Origin: Osedax fenrisi
Lineage: Eukaryota; Annelida; Polychaeta; Sabellida; Siboglinidae
NCBI GenBank assembly: GCA_964019155.1
Contig: OZ025243.1
Location: 14,792,261 to 14,856,260, forward strand
Direction of reading: 5' to 3'
Length of the DNA: 64,000 nt
The notes beneath the pieces are model-generated. The model was not told where the DNA came from, searched no databases, and saw nothing but the letters and a program-made list of their open reading frames with translations. The first letter of the stretch is position 1. Each line of letters begins with the position of its first letter. Positions 11,500-24,593 of the stretch are shown here, piece by piece. The position numbers and the translations under genes were made by a program.

Positions 11500-13870
11500 T
11501 ATAATTAATGAAATACCAATCTATTTACAATTTAAATATTGGAGTGAGTTAATAAGTAAACCATCTATGCCATTTAACCACTTACTTGTTAATATTAGTA
11601 ATACATAGATACATCCAATTACGATAAACGAAGTAAAGTCATGTTACAGCACATTACACGATGGCGCCCCGAGATAAGTGGTCTTAAAAATTGCGATTAA
11701 ACTAAAATTGGTCTAAATAATATTACAGCTCGGTTTAATTTGTATCTCATATCGTCTACTGAACCTCCCGTATTTAAACTAGGCCTAACTATTGTAATCC
11801 CTAAAACTAAGCACAGTACTAAGCCGTTCCAGTATCGTCCAATAACTATGTCATCGATATTCTGTAGACTATATCATAACATTTTGGCACGAAACATTGA
11901 AAACACAATTAGTCTTAATCCACGGCAAAAATCTTGTGTTCGATGTAATGGTATTGCTGAGAATATATTTGTACTTAAAAACATTATATATCAGCATAAA
12001 AATACATTACGCTCATTGAAGATGTGTTTGTTGGATGTTTTTAAATCTTTTGATACAGTATCACAACTCAATTGTTGCATTATCAGAGAGTATACTCCTA
12101 TAGGGACTCCTAAAATATATACCATCATGCATACTTATTCTGATTGTTCAACTCAATTTAAATATAAAAACGGAGTATCACCTAATATACCAGTCAATCG
12201 TCGAGTAAAACAAGGTTTCCCAATCTCTCCGACTCTTATTAACTCTATTATAGATTATGTAACTGATAATATGCAATGTAATATTAATTTACAAGGAAAT
12301 AGTATATTATTGTATACAATAAGCCATATGACATTTACAGACTGGTTTTATTTGCGAAAGATGATGTAATGATGCAAAATCAAGTTTATCATGTTTTATT
12401 TTAACTAACTCAATGTGGGTTAAACGTTAAACGTTAAACAAGTCAAAATGCGCTACTTTGAATGTAATTATTAACCCAAAGAAAAAACAATGGATATGTA
12501 ACCCATATTTTATCTATTGATAATTCTACAATTAAAGCGTCAAATATAGAAGACTCCTATAGATATATTGGCATCAACATTGGCGCTTTGGATAATATAA
12601 TTAATTCAATTAATGATGACTTCACATCGAAACTTTTGGCAATCTCTAAATCTACTCTAAAACCCAAAAAAAAATGTTATGCTTAAAAATCATCTAATTC
12701 CAAATATGCTTCATATATGGTATACCTTGACTTTCTCTAACGTATATTTAAATTCATTAAACATGATGGACAGAAGTATTCGGTCGTTCATCAGACGTTG
12801 GCTTCGACTACCTTCAGATACTTCACTCGGTGTATTCTACGCACCTAGTAGTGTCGCTGTGATAGCTATCACTCGTCTTTTTCTGTCAATACCGGTGCCG
12901 CGGCTAAAAAAGAGTTAATCTATTAGAAGGAATGATGACACTATTATTCAAACTATTTCCGATAGCGTTATTATAAAATGGTCTACACCTTGATAATACG
13001 ATGAATACACGTTTGTTGATAACAAGTCCATAAATAAATATAATTCAATATATTTATTTAATTCTGTCGATGTTAAGTGAGTATCATTAGGCACGCATAG
13101 TCTTTGTTATCAATAATTGGTAACTTCTCTTATAAAGGTGTTTTATGGTCGTGATTTTGTAGATATGGTAAAGCTTAAATACGGTCTAATGTATACACAT
13201 TACAGATGTAGACGTATATTTCCAAGTATAAATAAAACTGATTAAGGTTTGAGGGTGCAATTAATTGTAGATATGAGTGCCAAAATCACATTATGTAAAC
13301 CTGTCGATTTAATTATAATAACATTATTCACAGGAATAATTACGTTAACGATCTATTAATCACTCTACTGAATAAGTACACATTTAAAACTATACTAGAA
13401 CCACACATATGAACCCAACTTGACTTACAAAACCCGACTTACTGGCATATATGTATACAGAAATGATATTTTTTATATTATAGATACGCAGATTTCAACT
13501 GATAAAATATATACTGATACCAATACCGACACAAAACTAACTAATATAACACACCTGGAATATTCTCCTACGTTAAACAACTTACCTGTGCAAAGCAGGC
13601 TAAATTAAGATTCTGGTTGGAACTGACATGGCATACCCTCCTCCCTAACGTCTAAAGCAATATATTCGTTATACCTGAGGAAGCATGATATTACGCTACG
13701 ATTCGTGTTATAACAGGCAGTCTAAATAGTTATCGTAAATACTGCTACAATGATTTATTGTAAAATCCCTAATTATCTGGCCTCTCACTTGCCTACTTCG
13801 TCATATTTGTATTAATATGTTTTACGTTAATAAATGGGATAATTGGCTCTAGTTATTAACCAACCATTGT
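11500..13870 (+). pseudogene. R2-like LINE relic (RLE type), copy A
   Basis: This relic is 5'-truncated and starts just upstream of the RT. Visible blocks: a GAPGIDG-type motif near 11661 (frame broken here, clear in copy B near 27870), YRPITMSSIFCRLYHNILAR (11830-11890), CVRCNGIAENIFVLKNI, MCLLDVFKSFDTVS (12030-12062), VNRRVKQGFPISPTLINSII (12190-12250), a thumb-like IRSFIRRWLRLPSDTSLGVF (12775-12836), and KTR/KPDL with FYIIDTQISTD (13430-13505). That last block resembles the PD...D core of restriction-like endonucleases of R2-clade elements. Many stops and frameshifts make it inactive. The 3' end is A-rich (13878-13885), followed by (TA)n. Confidence 0.8.
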
Positions 13871-13964
13871 CCGAAAAAAAATATATATATATAATAATAA
13901 TAATTATTATTATTATAATAATAATAATATTTATTAGAAGAATTTTAATAATTTGTATATACAT

Positions 13965-14140
13965 GTGTATATACAAGTGCATAACCCAGCTAACATGTTA
14001 CTGCAGTAACAGCCTCATAATAGCAACATAATAGCATATATAATAGCCTCAAATGTTTACATTATGCTATTATTCTGCTATTATGTTGCTATTCTAATAA
14101 TAGCAACATAATAGCTGCATAGTATATATATATATATGGT
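13965..14140. repeat. AATAGC inverted-repeat element, copy A (3' of R2-like relic)
   Basis: AACCCAGCTAACA...AGCCTCATAATAGCAACATA is followed by GCCTCAAATGTTTACATTAT and inverted GCTATTATTCTGCTATTATG. The first part matches the fold-back arms at 5590-6105. The counterpart in copy B (29938-30175) is longer, so copy A has lost about 100 bp here. Confidence 0.7.
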
Positions 14141-14769
14141 ATACATAGTATACATATATGGGATAGTTAATATAATTAATCATTACTATAGTAACAATTG
14201 TAATCGTACTATGGTATACTAGTATTGTTAGTATACTACATAGTCTGCATGCTTTATATTTGTAAGTGTTACTCTGCAGAATACAATATATTATAATAAT
14301 TAATGAAATAAAACATGTAATTTAAACAAATTAAATATTTATTAATGAGAATTAATTGAATAATTGCGTTCTCCCTTTCTTCATACTTTAATACATGCAT
14401 ACCGGATTGAATAACAAAGGAATTGATATAGATTTGTAAATACAATAAAGTATATTAATACACACCACTAAACAAGGATATTCTACTGTCTACCGTATTC
14501 ATATTTACCGATAATTATTAACATAATACATAATGAATAATACTGTTACTAAACTCACTACACAATATACCATATATGGTATGTATATTATATATATTTA
14601 TATAATTATTATTATTGAAATACAAGTGTACATACATAATAGAAAATAATAAAATATGAAATATACGGTAAATATAATTACATATATTATATACAAATAA
14701 AGTATAAACATAATTTTATAATTGATATAAAAAAGTATAGAATAAAATAAAATATATTTAATAAATATA

Positions 14770-17700
14770 TAAATAGTATCAAAAGTAACAATATAATATA
14801 TAAAAAGTAACAAAACTAAAAATATAATATATAAACAGTATCAAAAGTAAAAATATATAATAAATAATTAGTATCAAAATAAAAAATATATAAAAATAAG
14901 ATAGGTGCATATATATATGTATATATATAGTAATATGTATACGGTATAACATATAACAATAAGTAAAAAGTAAAAATATAATATATAAATAGTATCAAAA
15001 GTAAAAAGTAAAAATATAATATATAAATAGTATCAAAAGTAAAAATATAATATATAAATAGTATCAAAAGTAAAAAGTAATAATATAATATATAAATAGT
15101 ATAAAAAGTAAAATATAAAATATATAAAAAGTAACAAAAGTAAAAATATAATATATAAATAGTATCAAAAGTAAAAATATAATATATAAATAGTATCAAA
15201 AGTAAAATATAAAATATAATATATAAATAGTATAAAAAGTAAAAATATAATATATAAATAGTATCAAAAGTAAAAATATATAATATATAAATAGTATCAA
15301 CAGTAAAAAGTAAAAATATAATATATAAATGATATCCAAAGTAAAATATAAAATATATAAATAGTATCAAAAGTAAAAATATAATATATAAATAGTATCA
15401 AAAGTAAAATATAAAATATATAAAAGTATCAAAAGTAAAAATATAATATATAAAAAGTAACAAAAGTAAAAATATAATATATAAATAGTATCAAAAGTAA
15501 AAATATATAATATATAAATAGTATCAAAAGTAAAAAGTAAATATATAATATATAAATAGTATCAAAAGTAAAATATGAAATATATACAAGTATCAAAAGT
15601 AAAAATATAATATATAAAAAGTAACAAAAGTAAAAATACAATATATAAATAGTATCAAAAGTAAAAATATATAATATATAAATAGTATCAAAAGTAAAAA
15701 TATAATATATAAATAATATCAAAAGTAAAAATATATAATATATAAATAGTATCAAAAGTAAAAAGTAAAAATATAATATATAAATAGTATAAAAAGTAAA
15801 AATATAATATATATATAGTATCAAAAGTAAAAATATATAATATATAAATAGTATCAAAAGTAAAAAGTAAAAATATAATATATAAATAGTATAAAAAGTA
15901 AAAATATATAATATATAAATAGTATCATAAGTAAAAAGTAAAAATTTAAGATATAAATAGTATCAAAAGTAAAATATTAAATATATAAACAGTATCAAAA
16001 ATAAAAATATATAATAAATAATTAGTATCATAATAAAAAATATATAAAAATAAGATAGGTGCATATATATGTATATATATAGTAATATGTATACGGTATA
16101 ACATATAAAAATAAGTAAAAAGTAAAAATATAATATATAAATAGTATAAAAAGTAAAAATATAATATATAAATATTATCAAAAGTAAAAATATATAATAT
16201 ATAAATAGTATCAAAAGTAAAAAGTAATAATATAATATATAAATAGTATAAAAAGTAAAAATATAATATATAAATGGTATCAAAAGTAAAATATAAAATA
16301 TATAAATAGTATCAAAAGTAAAAATATAACATATAAATAGTATCAAAAGTAAAATATAAAATATATAAAAAGTAACAAAAGTAAAAATATAATATATAAA
16401 TAATATCAAAAGTAAAAATATATAATATATAAATAGTATCAAGAGTAAAAAGTAAAAATATAATATATAAATATTATCAAAAGTAAAAATATAATATATA
16501 AATAGTATCATAAGTAAAATATAAAATATATAAAAGTATCAAAAGTAACAATATAATATATAAAAAGTAACAAAAGTAAAAATATAATATATAAATAGTA
16601 TCAAAAGTAAAATATAAAATATATAAAAGTATCAAAAGTAAAAATATAATATATGAAAAGAAACAAAAGTAAAAATATAATATATAAATAGTATCAAAAG
16701 TAAAATATAAAATATATAAAAGTATCAAAAGTAAAAATATAATATATGAAAAGAAACAAAAGTAAAAATATATAATATATAAATAGTATCAAAAGTAAAA
16801 ATATATAATATATAAATAGTATCAAAAGTAAAAATATATAATATATAAATAGTATCAAAAGTAAAAATATAATATATAAATAGTATCAAAAGTAAAATAT
16901 AAAATATAATATATAAATAGTATAAAAAGTAAAAATATAATATATAAATAATATCAAAAGTAAAAATATATAATATATAAATAGTATCAAAAGTAAAATA
17001 TAAAATATATAAAAAGTAACAAAAGTAAAAATATAATATATAAATAATATCAAAAGTAAAAATATATAATATATAAATAGTATCAAGAGTAAAAAGTAAA
17101 AATATAATATATAAATAGTATCAAAAGTAAAAATATAATATATAAATACTATCATAAGTAAAATATAAAATATATAAAAGTATCAAAAGTAACAATATAA
17201 TATATAAAAAGTAACAAAAGTAAAAATATAATATATAAATAGTATCAAAAGTAAAATATAAAATATATAAAAGTATCAAAAGTAAAAATATAATATATGA
17301 AAAGAAACAAAAGTAAAAATATAATATATAAATAGTATCAAAAGTAAAATATAAAATATATAAAAGTATCAAAAGTAAAAATATAATATATGAAAAGAAA
17401 CAAAAGTAAAAATATATAATATATAAATAGTATCAAAAGTAAAAATATATAATATATAAATAGTATCAAAAGTAAAATATAAAATATATAAATAGTATCA
17501 AAAGTAAAAATATAATATATAAATAGTATCAAAAGTAAAATATAAAATATAATATATAAATAGTATAAAAAGTAAAAATATAATATATAAATAATATCAA
17601 AAGTAAAAATATATAATATATAAATAGTATCAAGAGTAAAAAGTAAAAATATAATATATAAATAGTATCAAAAGTAAAAATATAATATATAAATAGTATC

Positions 17701-18765
17701 ATAAGTAAAATATAAAATATATAAAAGTATCAAAAGTAACAATATAATATATAAAAAGTAACAAAAGTAAAAATATAATATATAAATAGTATCAAAAGTA
17801 AAATATAAAATATATAAAAGTATCAAAAGTAAAAATATAATATATGAAAAGAAACAAAAGTAAAAATATATAATATATAAATAGTATCAAAAGTAAAAAT
17901 ATATAATATATAAATAGTATCAAAAGTAAAAATATATAATATATAAATAGTATCAAAAGTAAAAAGTAAAAATATAATATATAAATAGTATCAAAAGTAA
18001 AAATATAATATATAAATAGTATCAAAAGTAAAATATAAAATATATAAAAGTATCAAAAGTAACAATATAATATATAAAAAGTAACAAAAGTAAAAATATA
18101 ATATATAAATAGTATCAAAAATAAAAATATAGAATATATAAATAGTATAAAAAGTAAAAAGTAAAAATATAATATATAAATAGTATCAAAAGTAAAATAT
18201 AATATATATACAAGTATCAAAAGTAAAAATATAATATATAAAAAGTAATAAAAGTAAAAATATAATATATAAATAGTATCAAAAGTAAAAATATATAATA
18301 TATAAATAGTATCAAAAGTAAAAAGTAAAAATATAATATATAAATAGTATAAAAAGTAAAAATATAATATATAAATAATATCAAAAGTAAAAATATATAA
18401 TATATAAATAGTATCAAAAGTAAAAAGAAAAATATAATATATAAATAGTATCAAAAGTAAAAATATAATATATAAATAGTATCAAAAGTAAAATATAAAA
18501 TATATAAAAGTATCAAAAGTAACAATATAATATATAAAAAGTAACAAAAGTAAAAATATAATATATAAATAGTATCAAAAGTAAAATATAAAATATATAA
18601 AAGTATCAAAAGTAAAAATATAATATATAAAAAGAAACAAAAGTAAAATATAAAATATATAAATAGTATCAAAAGTAAAAATATAATATATAAATAGTAT
18701 CAAAAGTAAAATATAAAATATATAAACATTATCAAAAATAAAAATATATAATAAATAATTAATAT
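14770..18765. repeat. ~31-bp AT-rich satellite, copy A array
   Basis: About 4 kb of tandem variants of AAAAGTAAAAATATAATATA followed by TAAATAGTATC (about 30-32 bp), with shorter variants (AAAAGTAACAATATAATATA, GAAAAGAAAC). Longer patterns repeat at roughly 550-640 bp; for example the AAGAGTAAAAAGTAAAAATA block recurs near 16441, 17083 and 17631. An AAGATAGGTGCATATATATG spacer ending TACGGTATAACATATA occurs near 14903, 16055 and 18788. The long minus-strand frames (IYYIFLLLILF repeats) are artefacts. Confidence 0.92.
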
Positions 18766-18956
18766 CAAAATAAAAAATATATAAAAATAAGATAGGTGCA
18801 TATATATGTATATATATAGTAATATGTATACGGTATAACATATAACATAGTTCACATTCAATTCAAGTTCACATTCAACATAGCTCTATTTAACTCACAT
18901 TTGATATCCACACACATACAACATACAAACATACCAATACATCTACATCCTATTAA

Positions 18957-19142
18957 TTATTCTACTTTAATTTCAAATAATTCATTGTCGTCATTTCCTA
19001 CATAATCCTCGTAGAATATCCCATACTCTAAATCTATTATCTGTATATGCCTAGCTTGCAGCTTCCTTGCAAGTTTTATTGAGAGCTTGAACAAAATTAA
19101 GGTTATCACCATGGAGAACACCTCTTTCCATCTTATGATCAT
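18957..19142 (-). CDS. 61-codon open frame, possible small membrane protein or exon (copy A)
   Basis: The predicted product begins MIIRWKEVFSMVITLILFKL, has one hydrophobic segment (about residues 9-21), then a basic stretch (KLARKLQ) and an acidic tail (NDDNELFEIKVE). Codon use is less AT-skewed than the surroundings. Upstream on the minus strand, TTCATTCCTACAG resembles a splice acceptor and the frame stays open through VQVIN before the ATG, so it may be an exon. Copy B keeps the frame (34725-34910). The four base differences between copies are all non-synonymous, giving no evidence of purifying selection. Function unknown; it may be a chance or dead exon. Confidence 0.35.
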   Translation of the reverse strand: MIIRWKEVFSMVITLILFKLSIKLARKLQARHIQIIDLEYGIFYEDYVGNDDNELFEIKVE

Positions 19143-19265
19143 ATTTATAACTTGTACCTGTAGGAATGAAAGAGTAATTTTATGTTAATTAAAATAAAGT
19201 TAATATTAATAATTAAACTTATGTATACATATATCCATATAGTATACTATAGTTAGTTTTTTTTA

Positions 19266-19365
19266 AATTACACATACACAACCCACATACACACACATAC
19301 ACACATACACACACTCGAACACATACACACATACACACCCACATACACACACTTATACATATATA
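19266..19365. repeat. (CACATA)n-type microsatellite, copy A
   Basis: Irregular repeats of ACACATACACAC / CCCACATACACA. The counterpart in copy B is at 35036-35130. Confidence 0.85.
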
Positions 19366-19577
19366 GTACAATTAGTTTTATCTAATACCATATACCGAAA
19401 TCCGGGTATATGTTATGAACAGTTATCACGTGACATTTTACTAGTATATTAGTACACACATGTATTGTTATATACCTACATCTTTATAATATATAATATA
19501 TTATATATTATAATCTGTCGTAATGACAAACAAAGATAAGCGATTTCAGCATTATTTAAAACCGGTGTCGTTGACGT

Positions 19578-20068
19578 TGTTGTTGTTGTTGTTGGCGGCA
19601 GGATGGCGTCACATGGACCAAAGTCCATGTGCGAACGCCAGAACAGCCCTTGGGTTTGATACCAAGACTGATAGATGGGGTGCCATCCCCCCAAACACAC
19701 GAATACGTTTTACGGCCGTCGCCGGACACTCTTGAATCCAGTGCTCGAGAGTTTCATGGTCCGCTTCGCAATAAGGGCAGGTTGGCGAGGAGTTTGAGTC
19801 CACGAAGCTTCTGTAGGCTGCAAGTTTGTGGCAGTGACCGCTGCGGAGCTGCGCAATGAGAACAGCATCGGGTCTGGAGAGAGGGTCAGTGTTGCGGGGT
19901 CCGTCGAAGATAGCTTTAGTCCTTAGTGGCTGGTGGGCGGGTCGACGATTTCGCGCTTTATGAGCGCCTTGGCCGATTGGAAGGAGATCCCCCCGAGGTT
20001 AGACAAGGACACATCTGTTGAGATCGCCGACTCCCCTGCTGCTTTATCGGCCCATGCATTGCCCACTA
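19578..20068 (-). mobile_element. GC-rich LINE 3' fragment: RNase H end and zinc knuckle
   Basis: This 5'-truncated LINE copy is on the minus strand. Its reading frames give STIVGNAWADKAAGES (RNase H-like 'GNexAD' block near 20030-20065), then LSRPDAVLIAQLRSGHCHKL (about 19880-19825), then CPYCEADHETLEHWIQECPA (about 19785-19720), the CCHC-type knuckle that follows RNase H in several LINE clades. It ends in a (CAA/AAC)n tail, (TTG)n at 19577-19596 on the plus strand. TCGTTGACGT is duplicated on both sides (19568-19577, 20069-20078) and present once at the empty site in copy B (35368-35377). Base composition is strikingly GC-rich against its surroundings. A frameshift separates the RNase H and knuckle frames. 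Confidence 0.88.
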
Positions 20069-20078
20069 TCGTTGACGT

Positions 20079-20980
20079 GTGTGTATCAGCTGCAGTGTTA
20101 CTAATAGTATTAACCCATTAGTATTAACGTAATACATGTATACCTCCACACTTACACTAGCCAGGTGAAGTATACACGTATACGTGTACAATATAGCTTA
20201 ACCTCTGCTACCTATAGGTACGTATATGTAATGATGGGTGTGCTAGCATGGGTATCCGTAGTGAGTTGTGTGTTGTCATGGTAACTACGGCGAGGTAATC
20301 GTTCACTACTACCACTACCCCCTGGTGGTAACTTGTGTTGATACTTTAGTGGGCGTGTTTAGGAGATTATACTTTACATGTATATCTGTATTAACTTATG
20401 TATAAGTATTAAGAGGCGACATGTTTACATGAAGATAGGTGAAGGTATCATTAATAAAGGTAGTGTTTAATATTATTATTATTATTATTAATAATAATAT
20501 TTTTGATGGATAAATAAAATGCAGATATTTTGTATTCATACATTAAAAGAAACATAAAAAAAGAAAAAAATGAATAAACAATACTAATATATACTGTTAA
20601 ATTTCAAGATAATAGTTGAAAAGTCGTCATTTGAAAGTAATAACACGTGTAGTACATATAATATCAACTGGTAAAACATTCCTTGATGTAGGTACCGCAA
20701 TAGCAATAGCAGGATAACCGTGAACATAATTGTACATCTTAATAGCATTATATATTCCCCACGTCGAGGGAGATTATTAAGTATACTACTATTAATAGTA
20801 TTGGCAAGATATATCATATATGATACCGAATCTATATAAATAGATTTGTGAGAAAGGTATACGATAATCTATATTTAGATGGTGATCGGAATGTCAAACA
20901 TATGATCACGTGATGGCCGTAATTGACACATGTTTACTTCTATTCAGTTTGATTAATATGAATACAGCACGATACTTAAT
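20079..20980. other. Conserved non-coding segment of the unit, copy A
   Basis: Moderately GC sequence (for example TACCCCCTGGTGGTAACTTG near 20315 and ATCACGTGATGGCCG near 20904) with a (TTA)n run near 20472-20500. It matches copy B 35378-36252 closely. No supported gene or RNA was identified. Confidence 0.5.
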
Positions 20981-21039
20981 ATGTGCTATCATGATCACTA
21001 TACATATAACTTAATTGTATGAAGAACGTATATACCATA

Positions 21040-22640
21040 ATTAAATCTAAAAACAAACTAGCGAATTTATTAATGATTTTGTAAGATAAAAAGAGAGTTT
21101 AGTGCGATATTTTAAGATATTAAAGAGGTGTAGATTAAGAGGTACGAATGATATTGGATATACGGGTGAAGAAAGTCAGATTATGAGTAAACATAATGCA
21201 AAGAGTGGTAATAGATGAAGAAAGTGATATATAGGTATGATGGTTAGTAGGCAGGTCCATAACTACTAACTTGGTAGTGATGGATGTGTAGTAGATGTAC
21301 GTATGTAAATCTGCTAACGATAATATTATCTATTTTTGAAATGAATAGCGATAGCAAGTTTATAGATAACCATGTAATTATATCATCATCCATTATTTAT
21401 GGTAAGCAGTATAGGAGAAGGGAGAGAGAATCAGATGAAAGAGATAGATATATATTAATGTCACTAGCATTTATATTGTCATGGATGGATGTATATTTGC
21501 GATAAACGAATTTAACGGAAGAATGTATATAAGGATATATATGAGACCAAATACAAAGCCTTGAGGGATATCATGTTTCTGTGATATATAATTAAATGTT
21601 TAGATATTAATATGTATACAAGATAAAGGACATTAACCATATATGAACTAGGATATGTATAATACCGATATCATATAATCTCATAGAAAGACTTCATGAA
21701 TACAGATAGTAAATGCACTTAATAAATCAAAAATAATTAAATAGCAATCATGATCAGTATCAAATATGTTATTAATATAATTTATTACCTGCTTTATCAC
21801 AGTCTATGTTCCACGATGAAGCAAATAAGCACTCTGGTAAAGATCAATAATGCCATTGATAGTGAGATAGTTGATGAGTAGTTTGCAGATAGTACTTGTT
21901 CGATAACTTTTAATATGGTGGTGGATAAGTACATTAAGCGATGTACACACCGCTAGCATCAAGCGCAGTAACAAGTCGCCGCCTAAAATCTATGAAAAGT
22001 TCTATTTTCGAGCAACAAGTCAAGCGTCGCCGTCAAGTTCAACACGTTCTATTTTTAGTAATATACTGCCAGTAACAAGTCGCCGCACTCGCGGTACCCG
22101 TTGCTCGCTATCTGAACAACAATAATAAGTTATACCGAGCATCGAGTTCAGTAACAAGTGCAGTAACAAATCGCCATACTTTGTGTGCAGCGGTGTATAA
22201 ACCGCTTTAGTGTATGTAGTGTAATATTTCATGATTAATGAATGATTTTATAAGAATCTTTATTAAAAATGCTGATTTCATAAATATTAGGAGAGATGCG
22301 GTAATAAAGGATCGGATAAATAGAGGTAAGTATCAGTAAGGGGATTGGGTCAAAGGGTGAGCGAGATTTGGAAGATGTTAGAAAGTAGTATGAGTGTTGA
22401 TAGTTGGTGATGGTAGTATTACCAATGATAAGGGGTCTAGTGTCACTGTGGGTTAAGAGAAATAGAAGAAAATAGGAGGGAAGAAATTCTATATTTCTAA
22501 AAATGTTAAGCTGAAAGTTATTAGAGCATAAATAACAGAGCGCAGTGTCAGTTTTACCTGGAAGGTTGTTGTTGTCATCTTCCTGCCAATAATTCTGAAT
22601 GCTAACTAATTAACGATCGTACTACTAATTATATTCATAG
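21040..22640 (-). pseudogene. Second CR1-like LINE relic, copy A
   Basis: Minus-strand remnants include an IPQGFVFG block (from GVPQGSVLG, near 21570), RISNIIRTSN- and KYRTKLSFYLTKS-like blocks near 21060-21180 (better kept in copy B), and an SPFDPIPLLIL block near 22340 (canonical SPLDPIPL). This order fits a CR1/L2-type RT on the minus strand. The relic is heavily decayed and split by a 270-bp MITE at 21937-22206. It is distinct from the relic at 9386-11120. Confidence 0.65.
21937..22206. mobile_element. TTA-flanked MITE (Harbinger-like), copy A
   Basis: The left end AGCGATGTACACACCGCT and the reverse complement of the right end AGCGGTTTATACACCGCT form imperfect TIRs. TTA flanks both sides (21934-21936, 22207-22209), as in PIF/Harbinger elements. 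The interior is locally GC-rich, with repeated CAGTAACAAGTCGCC. Length is 270 bp and there is no coding capacity. The same element sits at the same place in copy B (37673-37942), so insertion preceded the duplication. Confidence 0.65.
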
Positions 22641-22836
22641 TTAATGTATTCATGTACACACTATATCATTAACTCGCTAACATGAATTTTTAAGAAGATA
22701 GCATAGAACGAAAGTTTTTGAGATAATGATTTTGATCGTTACCAAATAAATTGTAGATTCATAAGTTGACGTCTAAGATAATATTTTTCAGAATTAAACA
22801 TTGTAGAGGAATGATGTAAAGTTTATATATGAGAGG

Positions 22837-22837
<1 letters not shown>

Positions 22838-22882
<45 letters not shown>
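22838..22882. repeat. (AT)n microsatellite
   Basis: Near-perfect TA dinucleotide run. In copy B the corresponding stretch holds about 130 bp of unique sequence between two AT tracts (38565-38740), suggesting a collapse between tracts in copy A. Confidence 0.9.
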
Positions 22883-22890
<8 letters not shown>

Positions 22891-22960
22891 ATGAATTAAA
22901 AGTAATATTTAAATATATTTAATAATGTACATATAAAACAATAAACTAACGACAAAGCTG

Positions 22961-23146
22961 TTGTCATCTTTAATTTCGTCATTACTGGCACGTCCAACGT
23001 TAACATACAATATTAATACAACTAGTATAATGAAACCTAAAGTTACTTTATTTACCATAATTAATTATAAACAGGGTGTTATATATGATGTTTATATACG
23101 TATGAATTATATTATCGCAGTTTATTTATTTATTAAAAATAATTAA
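22961..23146 (+). other. Short open frame shared by copies A and B, not recognised
   Basis: A 61-codon frame beginning MSSLISSLLARPTLTYNINT. Copy B (38808-38999) encodes nearly the same peptide but ends differently because of a short deletion near the 3' end. I recognise no domain. Two copies of a duplicated unit would share such a frame by chance, so coding status is unsupported. Confidence 0.2.
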
Positions 23147-23149
23147 TTT

Positions 23150-24385
23150 TAAATAAAATTATTTTTAATACTAATTAGTAAATAATTTATTTTACATTCA
23201 ATTTTATTCAATGTATTATTTAAAAATAAGTATCATACATATTGTATGGGAGTGGGAATATGAGCCGGTCTTTCTTTAACTGTATATATCTCATAAGCTA
23301 ATTAAAATATTCAAACTAACCAACAAAATATACTATATATATAATTATTTTGTAATTAATAACATTAGAAAATAATTAAAAAATATACTGTAAATTAAAT
23401 TGTCACATATCAAATTATAATTATTATTTTTTATACTTCCTATATTGAGGTATCATGGTGGATTATTTAATTAACATACGTAATGATAATATTTATATTT
23501 TATATAAAGTAAATAATATATTATTCAAATTAATATGCTTCTATTTAATGACAAATAATATATCGTTTAAAACAAACTATTTGATGATGTTGTTCAATGA
23601 TAAGAAGAGTGAAAATAAAATAACAACGCCGTTTGTCTATAAATACGCCCACCCCAAATATATCGGAAAGTAAATATATAGATAAAATGATGTACGCATG
23701 AAATATACACCATTTAATCAGACAAAAATAGTAATGACGGCTTAAATGTACCCCTATTTATTGTTCTTGATGAAGTATGTGTATAATCTAGATACCCCCA
23801 TATTAGCTCTTCTAATTATAGGAGTTAATTATAAGTTACCCCTACTTCCATTTGTAACCACTATAGTATAGAATACAAGTTATTATTACAATTCAATTAC
23901 TTACCAATTTAGCTATACTTATTATTCTTATTCTTACTTATTAAAACACTTATGTATGTTATTCTTCTGATTTAAAACGAACTTATCTTCCCAATATTTA
24001 AATAAAACTAAATAAGGCACATAAACCCTACAAAACCATCGCCCCATTTAAAATGTATCAGTTTTCCTGTAAATGCTTAAACGTATTATATCTATACAAC
24101 GTATTGTTGATAATAATATCGAATTACTTATAAAGTGCTTTCTTCTCTAATAAATCTATAGAAACTGACCTTACAATTGTAACATCTGATCTTCTTCTAT
24201 TCTTAAATAATAAATGATTCACTATTGTAGTTATATGGAAAGTTCTATAAGTAAACTCTATGCAAATACTCTATATCATATTAATTACAATAATATATTT
24301 TTTCTCGTTTTTCAAATATAGTAATTTATGATATTTCATTATTTTGGTTCAAATCGATTCTATATCGATAGTTTATATTTTTTTT
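23150..24385. other. Conserved AT-rich tail of copy A, with empty sites
   Basis: No gene is supported; the 72-codon frame at 23455-23673 is not recognised. The segment matches 39000-39300, 40567-41356 and 48961-49116 in copy B. It therefore holds the empty sites for the CACTG element (ATCATGGTGG near 23451-23460) and for the CR1/L2-like LINE (AGTTCTATAAGTAAAC, 24241-24256). Confidence 0.65.
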
Positions 24386-24575
24386 AGACCTAAGTTGTTA
24401 CCTAATTTTAGAACTACTAGAAATATTTAAAATAAATTAAATTAAATATATTTTATATATTTTATATATTTCGAACTATGATACGTATACAAATATGGAA
24501 TATAAATGGACCCATACATAAATGGGTATCAACCCGACCCGTAATATTACGTGTATACACACTTTCCGTGAGCGA

Positions 24576-24593
24576 AATAGAACATGTTCTATT
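24576..24593. repeat. 18-bp perfect palindrome, copy B
   Basis: AATAGAACATGTTCTATT, identical to copies A and C. Confidence 0.85.

Larger units (their letters stand above)
8574..24385. repeat. Macro-repeat unit, copy A
   Basis: This is the first copy of a large direct tandem unit. It starts at AGATCTAAGTTGGTACCT and corresponds block by block to copy B (24386 onward, AGACCTAAGTTGTTACCT). Order inside: palindrome leader, tRNA-like sequence, CR1-like relic, R2-like relic, AATAGC repeat, satellite, 61-codon ORF, (CACATA)n, second CR1-like relic, conserved AT-rich tail. Its length is 15812 bp, or about 15311 bp without the private LINE insertion at 19578-20068 and its duplicated site. The left edge abuts the MITE ending at 8541, and I saw no earlier copy upstream. 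Confidence 0.9.

Noticed and set aside
11500..13870. Active R2 element in ribosomal DNA
   Set aside because: Motifs are R2-like, but the copy is 5'-truncated, full of stops, and no 28S rRNA sequence flanks it.
14816..18841. Many minus-strand open frames of 60-184 codons (FIYYIFLLLILF-type repeats), also at 30538-34635
   Set aside because: They lie wholly in the ~31-bp AT-rich satellite and its spacers, overlap in several frames and consist of repeat-derived hydrophobic residues. They are by-products of a stop-poor repeat.
21284..21505. Plus-strand frame MCSRCTYVNLLT... (also 37020-37241)
   Set aside because: It is shared only because the unit is duplicated, and it is antisense to the CR1-like relic, where the minus strand shows RT motifs.
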